Both the position numbers and the translations under genes were made by a program. Positions 57,831 to 64,000 of a stretch of 64,000 nucleotides of DNA are shown here, piece by piece. Source of the DNA: Neofusicoccum parvum (taxonomy: Eukaryota > Ascomycota > Dothideomycetes > Botryosphaeriales > Botryosphaeriaceae); NCBI GenBank assembly GCA_020912385.1, contig CP087207.1:2356001-2420000 (forward strand), in the 5' to 3' direction. The stretch's first letter is position 1. Every line of letters starts with the position of its first letter. The notes below the pieces were generated by a model. That model was not told the origin of the DNA. It saw nothing but the letters and a program-made list of their open reading frames with translations, and made no database searches.

Positions 57831-59203
57831 CTACATCACACCAATCTCACGCAGAATGTCTTCGGATATCCGACCGCTTCGTTCTTCGCAATAGAGGGTA
57901 TCAAACAAGTGTTCTCCGTAGCAGGGCAGGCCTGACACCTCCGGACAGTCCTCAAACAATGCAGGATCCAAGTCGGCACTGCTCGATCCTGGGCCCGCAT
58001 GTTCTGACCGAACGGGAACGAACAATTTCGGATGAAGCAGGACGGACCGCTGGTGTCAAACTGGTCAGCTTCAGCTCCACATGAGACAAAAACGGCACCG
58101 ACAATCCTTACCTCACACATCTCTCCCTCCGCACCCCCAACCTCCAGCCCCACCCTGAGCGCATACCGCACCTTCATCCCCTCATCATCAACCGTCTGCA
58201 CGCACGCATACGGCGGGCCCGGCAACGGCAGCTTTACCGAAAAGCAGACCCTGCCCCCACCATCATCGTCCTCGTCGCCGCCACCCTTCGCCCGCTGCGC
58301 CGCCACCAGCTCGTCCACGCTCGCGGCCGAGCTGGCCACCGACCGCGTCTTCCGCGTGGTGCGGAAGGGGGCGCCGTTCCTGGACACGACCAGCTGCAGC
58401 GTCTGCACGAGCTCGAGCTTGACGGCGCCGAGCCTGACGGCGGCGGCGAGGTCCCCCAGCGGCAGCAGGCGGAAGTCGAGGGCCAGCGCGCCGTCGGTGG
58501 GCTGCAGCGGCTGCGCCAGCGTCACCTGCGCGATCAGCGCGTCGGGCCAGAGCAGCTCGCGCTCCGCCGGCGCGAAGCTGACGTCGTAGTCGTCGGCGGG
58601 CACGTGGAAGGAGGGCGTCTTGACGAGGCGCAGGCGCTCGGTCGCGGTCTGCGGCCGCGAGAAGTGGCCGGTCGAGACGGTGGCGGTGAGGCCGTAGGTG
58701 ATGAAGGTGTTGGCCGGGAGCCAGTCGACGGATTCGGGCAGGTGCGGGGGCAGGGCGAAGAGGAAGGGCCAGGTGTGCGCGCCGGGCGGGGACTTTCTGG
58801 TGGTGTGGTCGGAGGGGATGTGGAGGTGCTGGGTTTGGAGGAAGAGCGTTTGCTTCTGTTGCACGGCGGTCGCTTGGAGCGTGTCGGTTATCCAGCTGGG
58901 AGGAGGGTGGTGGTGTCAGCGGGCTTGGGATGGGGAGAGGTGGTGGGTGAGCGGCGCCGCACCTGACTTTGCGGATTCCTCGCAGGGTTATCTTGACGCT
59001 TCTGATTGTCGTGGGGGCGTTGGTGTTGAAGACGACGTCGCCCTGGACAACCTGCCGCTTGCCATCGCGGTGGCGGCTGCGGAACACGATGTCCCGGCTG
59101 TCAAGCCTGCGGTAGCAGTGTAAGCCAGTGATCCCAACCAGCAAATTGACCGCAGCAGCAGATACCTGATCTTCAAGCATTTGCCACACTCAGCTGGCGA
59201 CAT
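57831..59203 (-). CDS. Arrestin-like (alpha-arrestin fold) protein
   Basis: Fungal alpha-arrestins act as adaptors that bring Rsp5-type ubiquitin ligases to transporters. Exons are 59203-59166, 59106-58963, 58895-58112 and 58049-57831 (394 aa, in frame). The N-terminal domain reads LDSRDIVFRS, VVQGDVVFNTNAPTTIRSVKITLRGIRKVSW across intron 2, then HTWPFLFALPPHLPESV. The C-terminal domain includes VKLPLPGPPYACVQ and MKVRYALRVGLEVGG. Exon 4 gives SVLLHPKLFVPV and ends DLDPALFEDCPEVSGLP, CYGEHLFDTLYC. Reading through intron 3 gives a different, Cys-rich end without sense; the CACCAG acceptor is preferred. I see no PPxY motif, so ligase recruitment may be indirect. The short exon 1 is the least certain part. 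Confidence 0.82.
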
Positions 59204-60232
59204 CCTGGACTCTGAGGAACGACGAGGACTTTCTCTTGTTATTTTTTGTTCAGCTTCCAGGGAGCAACGGAGTGCGCCCGCCACATGGCCGTGAAGTGGA
59301 AGATGCGCCGCGCTTTTTGAGGTGGTTCAGACGTCAGTGCAACTGAAGTCTCTCATGTTCAGCCAGCGGGGTTGGCAAAGTGCGGAGTACTTCCATTTTG
59401 GGCAATGCAACACACCGGAGCGGGGAAAGTCCACGTGAGTTGGCGTCGCAGCCCGCTTTAGGCCGTAGAAAACCTCTTTTGTGTTCCAAATCGACGCTTA
59501 CAAATTCACAAACTGCTGGTAAAGGGGGGCCGTCTTCGACCGGTGGGCCATCTTGCAGTCTGCGGGCCGTCTTGGAACCTGCGGGCCGTCTCCGACCTTG
59601 CGCAGTTGCGTGATCAACTTCCAAAAATTGACCGGGGAGAGCGCTTTGCAGTACTCGAAACGGTAATCTATTGAGTCACGGCAAGCACAGCCGCAGCATG
59701 AAGAGAAACCCGGTGGAGTTCCCATGTGTCAGCCAACCGGCTCAGCAACCATTTCCAACGGTCACCAGATTCGCCCACTCGGCGTGATATCCCCAGCTCT
59801 GGAATTAAGTCTCTTCTGTGAACGTGAGTCATCTGAGAGGTTTGCAGAAACTGCCTCTTGCAGTAATAACGAGCACCTCTGGCTGATTTTTCGACTCTTG
59901 GATATCGCGTGGAGACTCGAATCTCCTTGTCTTTTCTTATGGAAAAATTGACTGCAATTCAAATTTCTGCCGAATTCTCTGTATTTTTGGTTCGCAGCCG
60001 CATTTCATGTAATCCTTAAGACTTTTTTCTTTCCTTCCTCACGACCATGACGTCATATCACCCTCCTTTCCTCCAAGAACTACCTAGCCACTCGCTTCGT
60101 GCACAATAAAGTTTCAAACACGAGTGGACTACCCTAATCTTCATGCCTCTATAAGTTTACCGGTACATTCTCAGGAAGTTCTCCGACGCTTTAAGGAAAA
60201 ATGAAGTTATGGTCCGCCCTGTCATGGCTCAT

Positions 60233-60329
60233 CCAGATCAATCTGGATCATTATGCAGATTGATCTGGTCTCCCAGACATAGCTCCTGCCCAGGCAGGAG
60301 CGTATATAGTTATCCTACTCTCGTAGGAT
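60233..60329. repeat. Three consecutive inverted repeats
   Basis: The perfect pairs are CCAGATCAATCTG (60233-60245) with CAGATTGATCTGG (60256-60268), GCTCCTGCC (60282-60290) with GGCAGGAGC (60293-60301), and ATCCTAC (60312-60318) with GTAGGAT (60323-60329). A TATA-like motif lies between the second and third. The arrangement resembles the structured part of a transposon end, but no coding remnant was identified. Confidence 0.7.
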
Positions 60330-60389
60330 TAGCTAGCGAATCATACATACATCACCCATGAGATATCGATCCGCCAGCACAAACAGAGC

Positions 60390-60424
60390 CCGTAGATGCG
60401 GACTTGGAGCATTCTTCCGGACGC
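60390..60424 (+). repeat. Possible degraded arm of the 71-bp hairpin family
   Basis: The bases TTGGAGCATTCTTCCGGAC around 60404-60422 differ at two positions from TTGAAGCATTCGTCCGGAC of copy B and are followed by a similar GCAG. No second arm is visible within 100 bp. Confidence 0.3.
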
Positions 60425-60880
60425 AGCAAGGCATTTTGATCTGGTATCAAGGCTATCCTGGTGAACACTCTGAGTCCCTATGTAAGTGCCTTGCTTCCTT
60501 CACGCGAGGGCTGGCCAGAATATCTCTTTGTACTGCCATTTCTTACACAACCAAGTCTGGTAGACTAGTGATACCATATTTCCTACAAATCTCGTCATCT
60601 GAAGCTCTTCAAAAAATGCCTCCTCTTCTAAATTTGATTAGTTCATGGTCGGTTCTCTATCTCCCAATCTTCACCCCCCGCCTACAAACTTCTTCACACT
60701 CAGTTGGCCAGGGCTTAACAAGACGCATCGGGTTTGTGAGTGTGTACATACAAACCAGTTTCTCATGTGATCGACTCTTTTATGGAAACTATGCATTCGT
60801 GATCCTTCTTCTCAAAAGATGAGCATTCGCTGCTACCCTAACGCCATTGGAGACCCGAGAGCCTCCTTAACCCATTCGTC

Positions 60881-62447
60881 TCACAGCACCATAAACACCC
60901 CGCCCCCCACCGTCACCACCACCAGCCCAATCGTCAGTATCACCGCGCCCGCCTTGTCCCTCCCGGTAACCTCGCCCGCCACCTTCGGCGTCGCGTCGCC
61001 GCTGCCCGTGCCCGCGCTCGGATCGCCGGTGCTCTTCCCGCCCGTGTTCGCGCTCAGCGGGGCCTGCACGCCATCGCCGACGGCGATCAGGTTAGACTGC
61101 ACGATGCTCAGCGCGCTCATCTGCTCGCCGACGCCCGTGAAGCCGTCCCAGGTGTCCTGGTACCAGCGGCGGCCGCACTCGGTGCCGCCGGTGCCGCCGG
61201 AGCACTGCTTGGCGGCGCCGGCGGCGCTGGCCTTCAGCTTCGGCGAGATCTGCGCGGCGGCGAACGGCGCCAGCTGCGCGGCGACGGCGAGCCAGCGCGA
61301 GAGGTAGGCCTTGAAGGACGGCTGGTCGTTGTCGCAGGTCTGGCCCTGCTCGCACGTGATCTCGCTCATCACCTCGCCGCCGTACTGGGCGGGGAAGAAG
61401 ACGTCGTAGGCGCCTTCGAGCAGCGCGGAGAGGCGTTCCTGCCAGATGCTGCTGCCGTTGGTGTGGTTGTACATGTAGGCGGCGCCGGAGATGAGGGTGC
61501 CGTAGTTGTACGTCCACTGCAGGTTGTCGGCCGAGCTGCAGTTCTGCAGCGTCGACGTGCCGTCGTTGACCGTGTACTTGGTCGCGTTGGACTTGGTGTC
61601 GAGCAGCGGCGACTGCGCCAGCCAGTCAAACATCTTGGTGGCCCAGTCGGCGTAAGTCTCGTTGCCGGTGTAGCGCGCGAGCCGGGCCGAGAGCTGGAAG
61701 AAGCCGCCGTTGGAGATGGCGTTCTTGTAGTCGTAGCCGTTGTTGAAGGTGAAGATCTGCCAGCGTAGCCCGCCGCCGCACGAGCTGTGGTCCCAGCGTG
61801 CGGCCTGGGTGTTGAAGACGGCCTGGGCGAGGGCGAGCCACTGGGGCTGGTCTGCGGGAGGGTTGGGGTAGCCGAGTTCGGCGGCGGACATGGCGGCGAA
61901 GGCCCAGAAGACTTGGTCGTCGTTGCCCTGTAAGTAGACATGAATACTAATCGCTTTCTGAGGGCTCCAGGATGCTTAGCACGCACCTCGTCTTTTGTCT
62001 GATTTGCAGGCATGTAGTCATTATCGTCTCCGACCTGGAATTGCAACGCCTGCGTTGTAACGTCGTTGTAGGTGCTGTCTCCGGTGTAGTACCAGTACTC
62101 AACCATCTGCAAGCCAGTAAGTCTTCTTGCCCTCGAAAACTCCATTCTTTCACAGGCTGACCGTCATGAACATGGAACCCGCCTCCCACCAGTAGAACGG
62201 CTGAGGCAGTTCGCCGGGTATTTGTCCAGTCTGGTTTCCGGTGTAGTATTTCATCATTCCGTACGCGATTGTGCTAGCAGCCGACTTGATGCTATCTGGC
62301 AAGGTCACCGCTGGTCAGCACGCGCAAGTGGAAAGGGACAGGAGCCAACTGACTTGGGTCATCAACGTCAAGCTGCAGCGCTGACGCTGGGCGGCTCAGC
62401 GAGGTGAGCGACAGCAGTGCCGCAAGCGTTGCTCTGGACCACCACAT
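60881..62447 (-). CDS. GPI-anchored GH76 mannosidase/transglycosidase (Dfg5/Dcw1 type)
   Basis: Dfg5/Dcw1 proteins act at the plasma membrane and are thought to process GPI-anchor mannans to link mannoproteins to the wall. Exons are 62447-62354, 62295-62162, 62106-61987 and 61927-60881 (464 aa, in frame). A signal peptide covers about residues 1-22 ([18 protein letters not shown]). Exon 2 gives [20 protein letters not shown] and YWWEAGSMF, exon 3 [14 protein letters not shown] and [12 protein letters not shown], and exon 4 starts with the catalytic Asp pair in [26 protein letters not shown] and [17 protein letters not shown] are further family motifs. The C-terminus has a Ser/Thr/Gly-rich stretch then a hydrophobic tail, as expected for GPI attachment. 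MCD4 in this window makes the anchor it would need. Confidence 0.93.
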
Positions 62448-63664
62448 GGCGAGAAGAGGCGAAAGAAACGAGCGTCGGTAGTTGGAGAAGAGAGCAGCGC
62501 TTGGGGAGGGAGAAGCAGGGCAGCCATGGCAGAGTGGAAGGCGGGGGCGCGCGCCAGAAGAATGGCAACGGCGAGGGATCTAGCACGTATTGTCCGAGGG
62601 GGCTGTGAGGCTGAGCCAGCAGCTGGCCGGGCGGGCGCCTCTCCCATTTTCGCGCGCGCTGGTCGAGTCGGCTCGATCCGGGGGGCTTGGGCTGCGGCAC
62701 GGTGCGAGTGATGTGCGGCCAGAAATCCGGAGCGCATCCGGGGTGGCCGGGTGGCCGGACGCCTGGCCGGGCGAATCACGACGGCAGCCCGCGGGGGCGC
62801 TGACGCGGCCGGGCAAGCGCTGACGCCGTTGGTGCTTGGATGCGCGTTGCACAAATGTATGATGATGGTCTGCCGCCGCGGAATGCGCGTCGATCAGGGC
62901 GACTCAAGCTTCCGACAAGCCTTTCCAAGCTTTGTGGGGGGAAGCTTGGCGTGCCTGTCTCCCGCCTGATGTTCCCGCTTTTTCCCTCCTCATTTCCAGG
63001 TGGCCCGCTACTACTGGCGCCGGCGCTTCACCTCCCAGGCGCCTTGTCCATACACACGGCCCGGCAGTGCTGCCAGGCAATCGCGTCCTGTCATCCCGTC
63101 GCGTCAGTCTGGCAGAGGCGCTTCGCTCCCGTTGGCAAGGGACACAGTCAGCCTCCCGCAAATAAGTTGCACGAGCACGAGTCACCAGAGAATTCTAAGC
63201 CGCACGCTCAGACGCTAGAGTGCAGCGCCTCTAATTATAGCCCAATTAGCACCAGCGTATTTCACTGAACCACAGGCCACATCCATCACTGCCGAGCTTT
63301 CACTCCTTCACATCCCACATCTTGCCGGCCCCTGAGCAAACCGCGCCTGATCCCATCTCGACGCATCGCCACCCCTATCCTCCCACCAAGGACCAGAGTT
63401 TGCGTTAACGCAATTTTGTATTTGTACCAGGACTTTAATGAACGGTGTACCCTTCAGGGACACTGGAGAACCCCCTGAACGGAGTCAGTGTCCGCAAGCT
63501 ACTTAAAATTAGGCCATCCATACCATCCCATTCGATTATCGCCTCATCGACCTGTACCATACCGAATCCCGTTGAGCATTCTATATCCCTCTTCGTCTAA
63601 TATGTGGCCGGCTGAGGCTGGTCTACGTGTGACGACGGCAAGGGCGGGAAACGCGGGCAACCAT
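62448..63664. other. Upstream region of GH76 gene, no gene seen
   Basis: GC-rich to about 63.2 kb, then AT-richer. The ORFs are mutual shadows in many frames and none has a domain. Confidence 0.5.
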
Positions 63665-64000
63665 TCAGAGTGAGTTCAGAGAAGATACCGCCTGAGTCCT
63701 TCTGTGGTCTGGGAACCAGCGCGATGTCGACTGTGAGATTGCCTTAGTCGTGCTATGACGTGGGAACCAGGGCGTGGTCGAGAGAGAAATCGCATTAGTC
63801 CTCCTGTGACCCGGGGACCAAGGCTTGGCCGAAAGAGAGATCGCATTAGTCCTCTCGTGGTGCGCCTTAGATCCAGAGGAAAGACTGTGCAAAGCCTTGG
63901 AAGCCGACTTCGATACTTGATGTGCGCTGTTTGAAGTTATCTCGTTCGTGCAAAAGGACTTCTGGGGTTCATGCTCACGCAGATAAGCCACGCTTCTCAC
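63665..64000 (-). CDS. Possible partial gene with repeat-rich C-terminus, runs off the right edge
   Basis: The reverse strand is open from the right edge to a stop at 63665, 111 codons. No ATG is needed because the frame enters from outside. The last part consists of 17-residue repeats, for example HRRTNAISLSTTPWFPR, encoded by the 51-bp minisatellite. The upstream part is Ser/Lys/His-rich. Because the repeat length is a multiple of three, an open frame could be accidental, so coding is uncertain and no family is recognised. Confidence 0.25.
   Translation of the reverse strand: MRSVAYLREHEPQKSFCTNEITSNSAHQVSKSASKALHSLSSGSKAHHERTNAISLSAKPWSPGHRRTNAISLSTTPWFPRHSTTKAISQSTSRWFPDHRRTQAVSSLNSL
63690..63860. 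repeat. 51-bp minisatellite, about 3.3 copies
   Basis: The motif GCNTNAGTC recurs at 63690, 63741, 63792 and 63843, exactly 51 bp apart, with matching GGGAACCAG and GAGAGA segments between. The copies are diverged by roughly a quarter of positions, except the last two, which are close. Confidence 0.85.

Larger units (their letters stand above)
59204..60880. other. AT-rich island upstream of the arrestin gene
   Basis: From about 59.7 to 60.8 kb the composition drops to AT-rich. It contains three consecutive hairpins (60233-60329), a TATA-like GTATATAG (60302-60309) and a fragment resembling one arm of the 71-bp hairpin family near 60390-60424. A forward ORF of 154 codons begins at 60358 just after the hairpins; it has no recognisable domain and is not called. 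Confidence 0.5.

Noticed and set aside
59520..59605. Repeated GCGGGCCGTCT motifs in the arrestin upstream region
   Set aside because: Only two to three imperfect copies with irregular spacing; not enough for a repeat array.
60358..60822. 154-codon forward ORF after the stacked hairpins
   Set aside because: AT-rich, no domain, no codon bias; its start next to the hairpins is suggestive but not sufficient.

Overview
The window is nuclear DNA of a filamentous ascomycete fungus (Pezizomycotina; a Dothideomycete is my guess, not demonstrated). The evidence is GC-rich coding sequence, many introns of about 50-120 nt with GT...CTAAC/CTGAC...AG signals, short gene spacing, and fungal families: the signalling mucin Msb2, an Ecm11-domain protein, a Dfg5/Dcw1-type GH76, a fused LEU1 isopropylmalate isomerase and a Pro1 glutamate kinase with a PUA domain. 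I see no prokaryotic, viral, rRNA, tRNA or CRISPR feature. All exon coordinates were derived by hand from splice signals and frame, and the exon sums of every multi-exon model are divisible by three.

Left part (1-16 kb): a partial Pro/Ser-rich protein running off the left edge, CDC73 (Paf1 complex), mitochondrial phosphopantetheinyl transferase PPT2, a GH43 glycosidase, MCD4 (GPI anchor synthesis) and SEC27 (COPI). Centre-left (16-28 kb): a 1260-residue Msb2-type signalling mucin, then a gene-free stretch of almost 6 kb. Centre (26-42 kb): a neighbourhood rich in mitochondrial genes: MSP1, TIM21, an MTFP1/MTP18-like protein, ATP19 and ATP23, with PRO1, an Aurora kinase (IPL1), TIP41 and a large Ser/Pro-rich unknown protein among them. 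Right part (42-64 kb): a small unknown protein, a secreted type-B carboxylesterase flanked by two related 71-bp hairpin elements, SEH1, ALG7, an ECM11-domain gene, an F-box protein, LEU1, an arrestin-like protein, an AT-rich island with stacked hairpins, a GPI-anchored GH76 and, at the right edge, a 51-bp minisatellite.

The layout strongly alternates. Head-to-head pairs share short promoters: MSP1/TIM21 (244 bp), MTFP1-like/ATP19 (356 bp), PRO1/ATP23 (300 bp), IPL1/TIP41 (596 bp), SEH1/ALG7 (231 bp), ECM11/F-box (160 bp) and PPT2/GH43 (694 bp). Two themes recur: mitochondrial import, quality control and ATP synthase (PPT2, MSP1, TIM21, MTFP1-like, ATP19, ATP23) and the secretory, glycan and cell-wall route (MCD4, SEC27, MSB2, ALG7, GH76, carboxylesterase, GH43). 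I find no convincing secondary-metabolite or defence cluster. The least explained items are the hairpin elements, the AT-rich hairpin island, the decayed-looking coding stretch at 4.1-4.97 kb, the frame switch in the Ser/Pro-rich gene and the minisatellite.
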